Of a stretch of 64,000 nt of DNA, positions 20,291 to 29,065 are shown piece by piece. The DNA comes from Rickettsia endosymbiont of Cantharis rufa (GTDB taxonomy: Bacteria > Pseudomonadota > Alphaproteobacteria > Rickettsiales > Rickettsiaceae). The stretch's first letter is position 1; every line of letters starts with the position of its first letter. A program made the translations under genes and the position numbers. Location of the stretch: NCBI RefSeq assembly GCF_964026445.1, contig NZ_OZ032150.1, positions 1,364,001-1,428,000 of the forward strand, written 5' to 3'. The notes beneath the pieces were generated by a model. That model searched no databases, had not been told where the DNA came from, and saw nothing but the letters and a program-made list of their open reading frames with translations.

Positions 20291-21070
20291 ATGACCATAA
20301 AAATTCATACAGAAAAAGATTTTGTAAAGATGCGGCTAGCTGGAAAATTAGCTGCAGAGACGCTCGATTTTATTACTGATCACGTAAAACCGAATGTCAC
20401 TACTAATAATTTAAATGACCTTTGTCATAATTTTATCACTTCACATAATGCCATTCCTGCACCTTTAAATTATAAAGGCTTCCCGAAATCGATTTGTACT
20501 TCTATAAATCATGTGGTTTGTCACGGCATTCCAAACGATAAACCTTTAAAAAACGGTGATATTGTAAATATCGACGTTACAGTAATTTTAGACGGTTGGT
20601 ACGGCGATACTAGCCGTATGTATTATGTCGGTGATGTGGCAATTAAGCCAAAGCGTCTTATTCAAGTAACTTATGATGCGATGATGAAAGGGATTGAAGT
20701 AGTAAAGCCCGGTGCTAAACTCGGGGATATTGGACATGCTATTGCCAGCTATGCCGAGAAGCATAATTATTCGGTGGTCAGAGATTATACGGGTCACGGT
20801 ATCGGAAGAGTTTTTCATGATGAACCGTCAATATTAAATTACGGTCGCAGCGGCACAGGTCTAACGTTAGAAGAAGGGATGTTTTTCACCGTTGAACCTA
20901 TGATAAATGTCGGTAATCACGACACAATATTAAGTAAACTAGATGGGTGGACGGTTACCACGCGTGATAAATCATTATCTGCTCAATTTGAGCATACTAT
21001 AGGCGTGACTAGAGGCGGTTTTGAAATATTTACGTTATCACCTAAAAAACTAAAATACCCTCCATACTGA
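20291..21070 (+). CDS. map: Methionine aminopeptidase, type I
   Basis: The 259-residue protein is of standard length. The five metal ligands are visible: two Asp in the NIDVTVILDGWYGDTSRM segment, His in GHGIGRVFH, Glu in FTVEPM and Glu in AQFEHTIGV. The substrate-pocket His is in HVVCHGIP. It removes the initiator Met from nascent proteins. The ATG at 20291 precedes the usual MTIKIHTEKDFVKMRLAG start of this family. radC is the next gene downstream, separated by a palindromic repeat. Confidence 0.97.
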   Translation: MTIKIHTEKDFVKMRLAGKLAAETLDFITDHVKPNVTTNNLNDLCHNFITSHNAIPAPLNYKGFPKSICTSINHVVCHGIPNDKPLKNGDIVNIDVTVILDGWYGDTSRMYYVGDVAIKPKRLIQVTYDAMMKGIEVVKPGAKLGDIGHAIASYAEKHNYSVVRDYTGHGIGRVFHDEPSILNYGRSGTGLTLEEGMFFTVEPMINVGNHDTILSKLDGWTVTTRDKSLSAQFEHTIGVTRGGFEIFTLSPKKLKYPPY

Positions 21071-21112
21071 ACTATAGATTAAAAGTTGATTTTGTTGGAT
21101 GGTTTGGTTTTT

Positions 21113-21234
21113 CCGTCATTGCGAGAAAAATTACGAAGTAATTTGACGAAGCAATCCAGTTAAAAATTCTGTAAATCAGAATTTTTTTAATTATTTTTCT
21201 GGATTGCCGCGCCCACTACGTTCGCTCGTAACGG
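21113..21234. repeat. Dispersed palindromic repeat, 'cattgc' type, in the map-radC gap
   Basis: CCGTCATTGCGAGAAAAATT at the left faces the GTTCGCTCGTAACGG end. A second nested inverted repeat (AATTCTG / CAGAATT and CCAGTTAAAA / TTTTCTGG) lies in the centre. The rest of the 347-bp gap (21235-21417) holds a hybrid palindrome fragment and the upstream half of the RPE that enters radC. No gene is visible there. Confidence 0.7.
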
Positions 21235-21399
21235 CGGCTCGGGTATCCATGCAACAACGGCCCCGTCTACGCGGGAATGATACCAGCAACATTTTACTTA
21301 TTTATAATTTGAGTAAACACAAAGAATGTTAGAAAATAATTTGATAGGATTCGATAATAGACCCCTTCGGAAACTCGCTCATAGGGGGGTAAAGGAGAC

Positions 21400-21478
21400 A
21401 CTTCACCTCGAACCGTAGTGTATTCAAGCGTACGTGAGGATTCGAGTACTGGATCGACGTACAAATTACCTCTAGAAG
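21400..21478 (+). repeat. RPE-1-like palindromic element at the radC 5' end
   Basis: The reading frame [18 protein letters not shown] is the characteristic peptide of Rickettsia palindromic element 1, also seen in the wecA-like gene ([18 protein letters not shown]). Upstream, the block from about 21360 (GACCCCTTCGGAAACTCGCT) belongs to the same element. The element replaces or extends the native RadC N-terminus. Confidence 0.75.
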
Positions 21479-21869
21479 TAGAGTTTCTGAAGAGGTCTAA
21501 TGATGAAATAGATACACCTCATTACATAGGGCATCGAAAGAGAGTAAAGGAACGATTTATTGTAGGATCTACCAATTTCTCCGATTACGAATTACTTGAA
21601 GTAATGTTATTTTCGGCTATTCCTCGTAAAGACGTAAAACCTCTTGCTAAAAAGTTACTTGATCATTTTAATATTACAGATTTAATTAACCTTGATAAGG
21701 AAAGGTTACTTAGTATTAAAGGCACAAATGAAAATTTATATATCAATTTTGCTCCAATACGCGAGCTGATAAATAGAATATTGAAACAAAAAATAATAAA
21801 TGAAAATATTATTGTTTCTTGGGGTTCTTTGATTGATTATTTAAAAGTTAATATGGGCAATATGCGACT
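21418..21869 (+). pseudogene. radC: RadC-family protein, 5' part, interrupted by an IS3-family element
   Basis: After the palindromic-element peptide, the frame reads HYIGHRKRVKERF, then SDYELLEVMLFSAIPRKDVK and SWGSLIDYLKVNMGNMR, the N-terminal helix-hairpin-helix region of RadC. The IS3-family element inserts immediately after NMR at 21870 and duplicates ACT. The C-terminal JAB/MPN-like domain resumes at 24454. Joining the flanks restores [12 protein letters not shown], confirming that one gene was split. The last residues of this ORF (DAAIVFQKVNNRRY) come from the IS end. Confidence 0.9.
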
Positions 21870-21929
21870 TGATGCAGCTATAGTTTTCCAGAAAGTTAAT
21901 AATAGACGATATTAACAGTAGGGATAAAA

Positions 21930-22148
21930 ATGCCGGATATAGAGCCAAAGATATATCCAGCTGAATTTAAAGAATCAGCGATTAGATTAGCTATTGAGTC
22001 TAAGCAACCTTTTGCTCAAGCAGCTAGAGAACTAGCAATTACGAAGTATAGTCTATATAATTGGGTTAATAAACATTCAAAACTCAAGGAAGTAATGAGA
22101 TATGAAGAACATCTGTATGATGAATTAAGGAGATTGAAGAAGAACTAG
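21930..22148 (+). pseudogene. IS3-family OrfA (frameshifted)
   Basis: The 72-residue product is a helix-turn-helix OrfA (YPAEFKESAIRLAIESKQPF, ITKYSLYNWVNKHSK). It stops at LRRLKKN*. A one-base shift restores the rest of the leucine zipper (ELDRVTQERDLLK), and another shift restores AAAYFAKESQ*. The second, at an A-run, is where IS3 elements use programmed frameshifting. The first looks like a real deletion and is shared with copy 2. Confidence 0.8.
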
Positions 22149-22262
22149 ATAGAGTAACACAAGAACGTGATCTATTAAAAAGGCTGCCGCGTACTTTGCA
22201 AAAGAATCCCAATAAGGTACGCATGGATAAAGGAAAACAGAGGTAATTTTTCCATTTCTGCT

Positions 22263-22888
22263 ATGTGTAAATTTATGAAAGTATCACGTAATGGTTATTA
22301 TGAATGGTTAAATAATCTTGGATGTAATAGGGTTAAAGAAGGTAATGAATTAACAAACAGAATTGAAATTATCTTTAAAGAAGGTAGAGGTAATTATGGA
22401 ACTAGACCTATTAAAAAGGAACTATCACGGCAAGATATAACTGCTAGTAGGAGACGCATTGCAAGACTAATAAAAGAAGCTAATTTGCTATGTAAAACTA
22501 AACGTAAATTTAAAGCCATTACTGACTCTAATCATAATAAGCAAATTGCTCCTAATTTATTAAATAGAGAGTTTACAGTTTATGCTGCTAATTGTTATTG
22601 GGTTGGAGACATAACCTATGTGCCAACTGGTGAAGGCTGGCTATATTTAGCAACTGTTATTGATCTATTTTCTAGAAAAATTATAGGATGGTCTATGAGT
22701 AATAACATGAGAGCTGATTTGGTTAATAATGCTTTATTAATGGCAATATGGCAACGTAAACCAGCAAAAGGGCTTATTTGGCATACTGATAGAGGTAGTC
22801 AATATTGTTCTGATAGTCATTTAAAAATTATAAAACAACATGGTATCAAACAGAGTATGGGTCGTAAAGGAAATTTCTGGGATTATAA
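22263..22888 (+). pseudogene. IS3-family OrfB transposase, N-terminal part
   Basis: It carries the HTH_21 and rve integrase regions: SRNGYYEWLNN, YGTRPIKKEL, then GDITYVPTGEGWLYLATVID with the first catalytic Asp and WHTDRGSQYCSD with the second. The third (Glu in [14 protein letters not shown]) lies beyond the nested insertion at 24230. Reading back, an in-frame stretch YAWIKENRGNFSISAMCKF precedes the apparent ATG, as expected if OrfB is made by frameshifting from OrfA. Confidence 0.85.
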
Positions 22889-24224
22889 TGAACTGAAAAA
22901 ATTGGACAAAAAATAGTTGGTGTATCTTGGTAATAAGTTAGAATGCAGGCAATAACTTATAGGATATAAAATGACAAGAAAACAGATACGGAATTTCAGT
23001 GCTAAAGAGAAGACAAGGATAGTGTTAGAATTATTAAAAGAGGATGTAACAATATCACAGTTATCATCTAAATATAAGGTTAGCAGCAATAGCATATCAC
23101 ATTGAAAGAAGCAGTTTTATCAAATGCAGCGATAGCATTTGAGCCAGCCAAGGTAGTTAGTGAATATCAGAGCAAATTAATAGACTTAAGGAACGGAATG
23201 ATGAACTAGCGAAGGATTTGGGGAAAACTACAATCGAGAGGGATTGGGCAGTGGGAAAGCTAAGAAGCTTGGATTTATTAAATAGAAAGAGTCTTGTAGA
23301 GTCCAAGCTAGGACAATTACCAAAGACAAGACAATGTGAATTATTAGGGGTTAACCGTTCTTCAGCATATTATAAAGTACAAGAGGTTAGTAGCTATAAT
23401 ATAAGTATATTAAATAGAATAGATGAGATATATACAGATAATCCAGAATTTGGATATCGTTATATATATCATCAATTATTAGAAGATGGGTATAAGATAG
23501 ATCGAGATCGAGTACTAAAATATATGAGATTAGTTGGTATTGAAGCGATATATCCTCATAAAAAGAAACTCACTACCATCAAAGATGGTGAGCATAAAAT
23601 ATACAGCTATCTACTTGATAAATTCTGGATTAAAACAGATAAGACTAAGAAAGTAGTTGTTCCTACTGCCAATGAGGTTTGGAGCGGAGATATTACATAT
23701 ATTCGCACTAAAGGCGGCTTTATGTATCTAACAGCCATTATAGATTGGCATAGCAAAGCCATATTAAGCTATAAACTGTCGAATAGTATGGATGGACTAT
23801 TAGTTACTGATGTATTGAAGGAGGCATTAAGTAAGTATCAAGCTCCGCAGATTTTGAATAGTGATCAGGGTAGTCAATATACTAGCAATGATCATATAAG
23901 TATTCTTAAAAGTCATGATATACAGATATCAATGAACGGTAAGGGCAGAAATATTGATAATATTGTTATTGAGCGTTTCTTTAGGACACTGAAATATAAT
24001 TGTATATTTATTAATGATTATCAAAATATAGGAGAACTTAAAGAGGGTATCAATGATTATATCAGTAAATATAATTATCAGAGATTTCATTCAAGTATTG
24101 GGTATAAAAAACCCATGAATGTATATCTCGATAGTATACAACATCATACACAAATAGCAGCTTAATTTTGAACAAAATTACCAAGTACATTGTTCATATA
24201 TTTTGTCTTGATTTTTCAGGTCAT
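22889..24224 (+). mobile_element. Second IS3-family element nested in copy 1
   Basis: The ends TGAACTGAAAAAATTGGAC (left) and TGACCTGAAAAATCAAGAC (right, read inwards) match the IS150/IS2-like end type with TTGGACA. The length is about 1336 bp. OrfA starts at 22971 (MTRKQIRNFSAKEKTRIVLE) but stops at a TGA where Trp is expected (SISH*KKQF), then shifts frame. OrfB is open. The element interrupts OrfB of the outer element between GRKGN and DNAVAES. The exact target duplication is unclear because the junction bases have changed. Confidence 0.85.
23218..24165 (+). CDS. IS3-family transposase OrfB of nested element
   Basis: The 315-residue ORF contains the HTH_21 region (RQCELLGVNRSSAYYKV) and the rve core with all three acidic residues: SGDITYIRTKGGFMYL (Asp), NSDQGSQYTSND (Asp) and DNIVIERFFRTLKYN (Glu). 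It ends YQRFHSSIGYKKPMNVYL, which is typical. The catalytic part looks intact, but its natural partner OrfA is broken, so autonomous transposition is doubtful. The apparent start is an internal GTG-like position; the true product would be a fusion. Confidence 0.8.
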   Translation: MGKTTIERDWAVGKLRSLDLLNRKSLVESKLGQLPKTRQCELLGVNRSSAYYKVQEVSSYNISILNRIDEIYTDNPEFGYRYIYHQLLEDGYKIDRDRVLKYMRLVGIEAIYPHKKKLTTIKDGEHKIYSYLLDKFWIKTDKTKKVVVPTANEVWSGDITYIRTKGGFMYLTAIIDWHSKAILSYKLSNSMDGLLVTDVLKEALSKYQAPQILNSDQGSQYTSNDHISILKSHDIQISMNGKGRNIDNIVIERFFRTLKYNCIFINDYQNIGELKEGINDYISKYNYQRFHSSIGYKKPMNVYLDSIQHHTQIAA

Positions 24225-24453
24225 TATAGATAATGCTGTTGCTGAAAGTTTCTTTCATACTATAAAAACAGAATTAATGTATCAATATAAATTTAAAACT
24301 AAGGAGGAAGCAAAATATGCCATATTTGAATATATAGAGGTATTTTATAACCGTATCAGAATGTATTCTGCTAACGATTATTTATAACCAGTAAGATATG
24401 AAGATATACAAAATTGCGCTTAAACAACTGTCCGGAAAAGTGTTGACAGATCA

Positions 24454-24767
24454 ACTCGAACAGTTTCGTATATTATTTTTGAATAAGAAAAATATTTTAA
24501 TTGCCGATGAAATTTTAAGCCAAGGGACTATAGACCAAGTTGCAGTATATCCACGCGAGATAATTAAACGAGCTTTATTTAATGAAGCGAGTAGACTTAT
24601 ACTTGTACATAATCATCCAAGCGGTAGCCCTGAACCTTCAAAAGCCGACATTCATATGACAAATAAAATAGTAGGGACATGTCAAACAGTAAATATTATA
24701 GTACATTGATCATGTCATTATAAGTAATAACAAATATTATAGTTTTAAATCTAATATGCTACTATGA
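24454..24767 (+). pseudogene. radC: RadC-family protein, 3' part, with terminal frameshift
   Basis: The sequence encodes [19 protein letters not shown], then [16 protein letters not shown] and the metal-binding [16 protein letters not shown] motif of the RadC JAB domain. A one-base frameshift near 24706 cuts the frame at IIVH*. The other frame continues DHVIISNNKYYSFKS to a TGA at 24765. So the gene carries both the IS insertion and an independent frameshift. Its stop overlaps the ATG of the wecA-like gene (ATGA), which suggests old translational coupling. Confidence 0.9.
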
Positions 24768-25894
24768 ATATAAATAGCTATAGCACTTTAGACTTTTTAC
24801 ATAACGTAGCTAATAAGGAGGAATTTGGAGGAGACGCAGAACGCAGCACCGCAGCGTACATACTAGTACGTGAGGATGCGAGTACCGGGTCGACGTACAA
24901 ATTACCCTTAGAAGCAAGTTATGTAGGAAGTCTATTGTTTATGTTTTCTTTTATAGCAACTACTATACTAACATATATATTAACTAAATATCTTCCTGCA
25001 ATTGGTTTAGTTGATGTACCGAGTAGTCGCCGCTCTCATGATAAGATAACACCGCGTGGCGGCGGTCTTGCTATTGTAGTTGTTGTAATGATTGCTCTAA
25101 GCGGGTTTGAATATATAACAAGCAATAACCTTGCTAATTCGATAAAAATATTACCCTTATTATTGGTAATTGCCTCGATTTCCTTTTTAGATGACTTAAA
25201 ACCAGTACCGGTTCTAATCCGTTTAATAGTTCATTTAATTTGCGCAGCTTTTGCTATTTTTCTTTTTTCACAGCTAAATTCCGTTCATATCCTAATATAT
25301 TCTATTCTTGTTATAGCTTTAAGTGGCTTTATTAATATATATAATTTTATGGACGGCATAGACGGCATGAGTTGCGTAGAATCTATTCATCTATCTAGCA
25401 CTATGCTCATATTATGCTTTTTACAATTTCCGGCTCTTGATAACCCGTATTTTATAGCTAGTATGAATGTTATTATTCTTGGTTGTTCTTGTGGTTTTCT
25501 AATATTTAATTGGCATCCGGCGAAAATATTTTTAGGGGATGTGGGAAGTATTAGCCTTGGATTCTTAACGGGTCTTTGTTTACTCTTGCTTGCTCTTACA
25601 AGCGCTAATTTATTTATAGCTTGTGCTATTGCTAGCTTATATTACATTACTGACGCCGTACTAACCATATTAATTCGGCTACTCAATAAAGAAAAAATTT
25701 GGCAGCCCCATTTAAAGCATTTTTTCCAAAAAGCAGTAAAAAAAGGTAAGTCACATAAACAAGTAGTATCGATTATCACAGTTTGCAATATATTTTTAAT
25801 GATTATATCGGTTACATCTTTACATTTTCCCGTAATATCCATAATGCTTGCAATAGCCGTGATAACTTTAACCGTGCAGAGTTTATTAAAATGA
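24764..25894 (+). CDS. WecA/MraY-family undecaprenyl-phosphate glycosyl-1-phosphate transferase
   Basis: The 376-residue protein has about ten membrane spans starting at residue 54. Family motifs are visible: [20 protein letters not shown], then [10 protein letters not shown] (the DD motif), [11 protein letters not shown] and [14 protein letters not shown], and HLKHFFQKA late. It transfers a sugar phosphate to undecaprenyl phosphate at the start of O-antigen or other surface glycan synthesis. Residues about 17-50 are an in-frame palindromic element placed before the first membrane span. The ATG at 24764 overlaps the radC stop. MraY is less likely because the PRGGG/RSHD pattern is WecA/TagO-like. 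Confidence 0.88.
   Translation: MNINSYSTLDFLHNVANKEEFGGDAERSTAAYILVREDASTGSTYKLPLEASYVGSLLFMFSFIATTILTYILTKYLPAIGLVDVPSSRRSHDKITPRGGGLAIVVVVMIALSGFEYITSNNLANSIKILPLLLVIASISFLDDLKPVPVLIRLIVHLICAAFAIFLFSQLNSVHILIYSILVIALSGFINIYNFMDGIDGMSCVESIHLSSTMLILCFLQFPALDNPYFIASMNVIILGCSCGFLIFNWHPAKIFLGDVGSISLGFLTGLCLLLLALTSANLFIACAIASLYYITDAVLTILIRLLNKEKIWQPHLKHFFQKAVKKGKSHKQVVSIITVCNIFLMIISVTSLHFPVISIMLAIAVITLTVQSLLK
24812..24913 (+). repeat. RPE-1-like element inserted in frame in the wecA-like gene
   Basis: Codons 17-50 read [20 protein letters not shown], then [14 protein letters not shown], the standard translation of Rickettsia palindromic element 1. It keeps the frame open and sits at the cytoplasmic or periplasmic N-terminus before the first hydrophobic helix, where it is likely tolerated. 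The same DNA block occurs non-coding near 6755 and coding at the radC start. Confidence 0.85.
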
Positions 25895-26241
25895 AGCTAG
25901 TTAAAGAGGATGTTGATAAAATAGTTAGACGTATATTTGCGAGGCAACATCCATTACTGCCTGAAATCATGATTAACTGGAATAAAATAGTCGGGTTTAA
26001 TTTCAGCACTAAAGCGTTACCCTTAAAAATTACTACCTATACTCATAAAAAACGAAAAATTAATACGCTATTTATACAAGCGGAAGATAGTGCTATTGCA
26101 GCAGAATTACCTTATTATCAAGATATTATTCTAGAACGTATTAAAATTTATTTAGGCTTTGAAGCAATACACAAAATGAACGTAACGTTTTACAAGGAAA
26201 AACCTAAGATAGGACAATTAAATCATGCTCTCTTCTTGTAA
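25891..26241 (+). CDS. dciA: DciA-like (DUF721) helicase-loader protein
   Basis: From the ATG at 25891 the product is 116 residues: [70 protein letters not shown]. This is the DUF721/DciA layout, in which a KH-like fold helps load the replicative helicase DnaB in bacteria lacking DnaC. I chose 25891 because it overlaps the stop of the wecA-like gene as ATGA. A longer frame from 25783 would run through that gene. Its 3' end overlaps the convergent higA by 19 bp. Confidence 0.82.
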   Translation: MKLVKEDVDKIVRRIFARQHPLLPEIMINWNKIVGFNFSTKALPLKITTYTHKKRKINTLFIQAEDSAIAAELPYYQDIILERIKIYLGFEAIHKMNVTFYKEKPKIGQLNHALFL

Positions 26242-26594
26242 ACTTCTTGAATTAAAATATCTGCCGGAATATTTAAATTCTTATGTAATTTTCTAATCAT
26301 AGATAAAGTAAGTGGTTTTCTTTTATTAAGAATTTCAGATACTTTACTTCTTGAACCTATACTTTTTTCTAAATCTTTTCTAGAAAGACTAAGCCGCTCT
26401 ACTCTAAAATTAATCGCTTCAATTGGATCAGGTGCTTCTATTTTATAATGCTTATTCCCGTAATCTTCTACTAACATTGATAATATTTCTAATTTTTCAG
26501 CTTCTGAGGAATTTTCTTTTGCATCTAATAAATTATCTATTTCTTTTAATGCTTTTTCATACTCTTTTTCTGTTTTTATAATATTTATTTCCAT
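26223..26594 (-). CDS. higA: HigA-type antitoxin (orphan)
   Basis: From the ATG at 26594 the product is 123 residues. It begins MEINIIKTEKEYEKALKEID and ends with an XRE helix-turn-helix (VERLSLSRKDLEKSIGSRSK, then VSEILNKRKPLTLSMIRKLH). This is the HigA layout, an antitoxin that binds HigB and represses its own operon. The upstream higB is reduced to its last about 20 codons, so this antitoxin is unpaired. It may still act as a regulator or protect against related toxins elsewhere. A TTG six bases earlier is a less likely start. Confidence 0.85.
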   Translation of the reverse strand: MEINIIKTEKEYEKALKEIDNLLDAKENSSEAEKLEILSMLVEDYGNKHYKIEAPDPIEAINFRVERLSLSRKDLEKSIGSRSKVSEILNKRKPLTLSMIRKLHKNLNIPADILIQEVYKKRA

Positions 26595-26596
26595 AC

Positions 26597-26659
26597 TCAA
26601 ATCTCCTTAACATTTATCCTATCATATTCTGCATGCGTTCCTACAAATTTTATGACATT
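26597..26659 (-). pseudogene. higB: HigB toxin remnant (C-terminal about 20 codons)
   Basis: The reverse strand reads NVIKFVGTHAEYDRINVKEI followed by TGA, three bases before the higA ATG. FIGTHAEYD-I is the conserved C-terminal signature of HigB mRNA interferases. Upstream, the frame runs directly into the palindromic repeat at 26677, and the rest of the toxin is absent. I see the remnant and the junction; that the repeat caused the loss is an inference. Confidence 0.8.
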
Positions 26660-26676
26660 ATTGCGTGGATACCAAT

Positions 26677-26796
26677 TGTTATTGCGAGAAAATTACAAAG
26701 TAATTGACGAAGCAATCCAGTAAAAAATGCTAATTTTTAGCATTTTTTTAATTATTTTCTGGATTACCACTCGATCAAAGATCGCTCGCAATGATG
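26677..26796. repeat. Dispersed palindromic repeat, 'cattgc' type
   Basis: TTATTGCGAGAAAATTACAA at the left faces the GATCGCTCGCAATGATG end. A second inner inverted repeat (AAAATGCTAA / TTAGCATTTT with CCAG / CTGG) sits in the middle. It is the copy abutting the higB remnant and is similar to the one at 21113. Confidence 0.75.
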
Positions 26797-26831
26797 ATTG
26801 GGTATATACGCAGGCAAAAGCACGCAAACAA

Positions 26832-26865
26832 AAAAAGGAGTCCTTATTATTAAAGACTCCTTTTT
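26832..26865 (-). terminator. Rho-independent terminator of adr1
   Basis: The stem AAAAAGGAGTCCTT / AAAGACTCCTTTTT has one mismatch and a 6-nt ATTATT-type loop, with T-runs on both sides. It lies about 35 bp past the adr1 stop on the minus strand. Confidence 0.85.
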
Positions 26866-26900
26866 CGCGTTAATAGCTTGTAAAAAGATTTGAGAGTTAA

Positions 26901-27659
26901 TTACATATCAAATCTTAATCCTGCCATTAAGTTATTACCTTTATAACGGGTTCCACCAAATTTATATGTGAGCCCATCAGGGGTTTTAGTGGTATTTTTT
27001 GTTTTACCGTAATCTGTCCAAGCATAAACGAGCTCTGCTTTTACACCGTCAGCAACTTCAAATGAAGTACCTAAAGATAATTGATAAGCAAAATTTGTTT
27101 TATTTTTAGTAGTTAGACTGGGAACATTGAAAGCTAAAGTTTCGCCACTAGCAGTTGCAACAATATTTTTTCCTGTAACTTTCTCTTTTACCATTGCAAG
27201 CCCAACACCAGCACCGGCAAAAACTTTAAACATACTTAAATCAACAAAATCTACATAACCATTAAGTAGCGCACTTACAATAGTAGGTTTATGTTTTACG
27301 GACTCAACGAAACTATCTCCTGAGCTATTTTTTTCAGTTATTGATTTTTTCAAATGAACATTTGTTACTGTTCCAATTGTTAAATCGGTTCTTAAATTAT
27401 CCATAATATAATAACCTACTCCGATATTACCGGTAAAACCTGTATTAGATTTTAACTTAGCATCATAACCTTTAGATTTTGCTTTATTAAAAATCACACC
27501 ACCGGCATTAAGTTTTAAATACCATTTTTCCATAGATGATGATGACATTGACGAATCGGTAGATGAATCTGCAGCAGGATTCATATCACATTCAGCAAAT
27601 GAAACGGCAGAAGTTAAAAGTGCTGTGCTTGCAGCCGCTATTAAGAGTAATTTTTTCAT
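26901..27659 (-). CDS. adr1: Outer-membrane barrel adhesin Adr1
   Basis: The 252-residue protein has a Sec signal (MKKLLLIAAASTALLTSAVS FAE in two pieces) and then an eight-strand porin-like barrel ending LMAGLRFDM with a terminal aromatic-type pattern. Key segments are WYLKLNAGGVIFNKAKSKGY and GYYIMDNLRTDLTIGTV. Adr1 of R. conorii is described as a host-binding surface protein that also binds vitronectin. The adjacent paralogue adr2 supports the call. A Ser/Asp-rich stretch (residues about 30-45) lies between the signal and the barrel. Two separate terminators and repeats suggest independent transcription. Confidence 0.88.
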   Translation of the reverse strand: MKKLLLIAAASTALLTSAVSFAECDMNPAADSSTDSSMSSSSMEKWYLKLNAGGVIFNKAKSKGYDAKLKSNTGFTGNIGVGYYIMDNLRTDLTIGTVTNVHLKKSITEKNSSGDSFVESVKHKPTIVSALLNGYVDFVDLSMFKVFAGAGVGLAMVKEKVTGKNIVATASGETLAFNVPSLTTKNKTNFAYQLSLGTSFEVADGVKAELVYAWTDYGKTKNTTKTPDGLTYKFGGTRYKGNNLMAGLRFDM

Positions 27660-27786
27660 ATTGTTAAATTTTTCCTTAAATTTTATTAGTTGTTAGTAAA
27701 AACGATGTTAGATAATAATTTTATAATTCTTACCTAAATTCGATAAAAATAGTTCTAAGTGGCATTCTTGACTAAATCATAATCAA

Positions 27787-27870
27787 CGTCATTGCGAGGA
27801 GCGAAGCGACGCGGCAATCTAGTTAAACATCCTGAGATTGCCGCGCTCATTTTAGTCGCTCGCAATGACG
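27787..27870. repeat. Dispersed palindromic repeat, 'cattgc' type
   Basis: CGTCATTGCGAGGAGCGAAG at the left matches GTCGCTCGCAATGACG at the right. It separates adr1 from adr2 and may end the adr2 transcript. Confidence 0.85.
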
Positions 27871-27903
27871 ACATACCTAAAACTACTAATATATTCTATT
27901 TAA

Positions 27904-28578
27904 TTATATATCAAATCTTATACCAGCTGTTAAGTTGTGACTCTGATAACGCATCCCACCAGTTGGTACACTTGTTCCTTGGTAGATTACATTCTTACTT
28001 TTTGTTCTACCGTCGTCTATCCAGCTATAAGCTAGTTCTGCTTTAACACCATTAGTGACTTGTGCAGAAGTACCTAAAGTTAGTTTATACGAAATATTGG
28101 TTCTATTTTTAGTATTAGATGAAAGACCTGTTATACCGTTATATGTAATTTTCTCTTTAACTAATGCAGGACCAACACCGGCACCGGCAAAAACATCGAA
28201 CATATCAAAATTAGTTAAATCTACATAACCGTTAATAAGTAAACGTGTAATAGTAGGTTTATGACTCGCAGAAACATTAGTACCAGTAAAAAGTGCATTA
28301 GTTGCAGTTCCGGATTTCTTTAACTTTCCGCCAATTATAGTACCTAAAGTTAAATCAGCTCTAAAATTTTCGGAAATATAGTAACCAATACCTAAATCAA
28401 TTGGAATAGTCGTATTAGATTTTAATTTAACACCGGTTGCCTTATCTTTTTCTTTATTAAACATTGCAGCGCCAGCATCTATTCTTAAATACCAGTCATT
28501 ACACATGTCCTCAGCAAATGATATGGTAGAAGATAAAATTGTTGCACTTGCAGCAGCTATTAAAAGTAACTTTTTCAT
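27904..28578 (-). CDS. adr2: Outer-membrane barrel adhesin Adr2
   Basis: From the ATG at 28578 the product starts MKKLLLIAAASATILSSTIS and continues FAEDMCNDWYLRIDAGAAMF, a signal peptide followed by a barrel. It ends HNLTAGIRFDI. It is about 224 residues and is the paralogue of Adr1 next door. Adr2 is described as a rickettsial adhesin and vitronectin binder involved in serum resistance. I prefer 28578 to the upstream GTG at 28587 because that GTG lies inside the GAGGTG ribosome site. No lesion is visible. Confidence 0.9.
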   Translation of the reverse strand: MKKLLLIAAASATILSSTISFAEDMCNDWYLRIDAGAAMFNKEKDKATGVKLKSNTTIPIDLGIGYYISENFRADLTLGTIIGGKLKKSGTATNALFTGTNVSASHKPTITRLLINGYVDLTNFDMFDVFAGAGVGPALVKEKITYNGITGLSSNTKNRTNISYKLTLGTSAQVTNGVKAELAYSWIDDGRTKSKNVIYQGTSVPTGGMRYQSHNLTAGIRFDI

Positions 28579-28736
28579 GATTCGCACCTCAAATTAAATA
28601 ATTAAACATTATCTTAATGGCATATATAACATATTATATTTTTTAGTTCTATATTTAATCGACAATTAGATTCATATGATAAAGCTTTTATTAAGTTTTG
28701 TGATAAAATAAACACATATATTTAATTCATATTATT

Positions 28737-29060
28737 TTAGGTTCCTATATATTTATTAAACTTATCTTTCTCATCTTTAAATTTATCAGCATCAGGCAGA
28801 GCGGGTTTTTTTTTGGTAATATTTTTCCATCCTTTATTTTCTATAAAATCTTTTGCACGTTCTACCCATTCTATTATCTCCCGTGATTCAGGTTTGATAG
28901 CGTTTATAGGGCAATCAGAAACACACACACCGCAATCTATACATTCATCAGGATTGATAACTAGCATAAATTCGCCTTCATAGAAGCAATCTACGGGACA
29001 TACTTCAACACAATCGGTATATTTACATTTTACGCATTCATCGGTTACAGCATAAGTCAT
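28737..29060 (-). CDS. fdxA: 7Fe ferredoxin, FdxA type
   Basis: The 107-residue protein has two cluster motifs: [20 protein letters not shown] in the first half ([3Fe-4S], with Cys spacing of the FdxA type) and [12 protein letters not shown] in the second ([4Fe-4S]). The C-terminal extension ([20 protein letters not shown]) is the usual FdxA tail. It carries electrons in the cytosol. The gene starts 5 bp after the ccmC stop on the same strand, so they are likely co-transcribed. Confidence 0.95.
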   Translation of the reverse strand: MTYAVTDECVKCKYTDCVEVCPVDCFYEGEFMLVINPDECIDCGVCVSDCPINAIKPESREIIEWVERAKDFIENKGWKNITKKKPALPDADKFKDEKDKFNKYIGT

Positions 29061-29065
29061 TTTTA

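Larger units (their letters stand above)
21870..24453 (+). mobile_element. IS3-family element (copy 1) in radC, carrying a second IS inside
   Basis: The ends are TGATGCAGCTATAGTTTTCC on the left and, read inwards from the right, TGATCTGTCAACACTTTTCC, giving imperfect inverted repeats. It is flanked by a 3-bp ACT duplication, as IS3-family elements make. It encodes OrfA (21930-22148) and the start of OrfB (from 22263). OrfB is cut at 22880 by a second IS3-family element and resumes at 24230 ([15 protein letters not shown]). A TCA-to-TAA change ends the remaining OrfB early. Without the insert it would be about 1.24 kb, like copy 2 at 56004. Confidence 0.9.
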
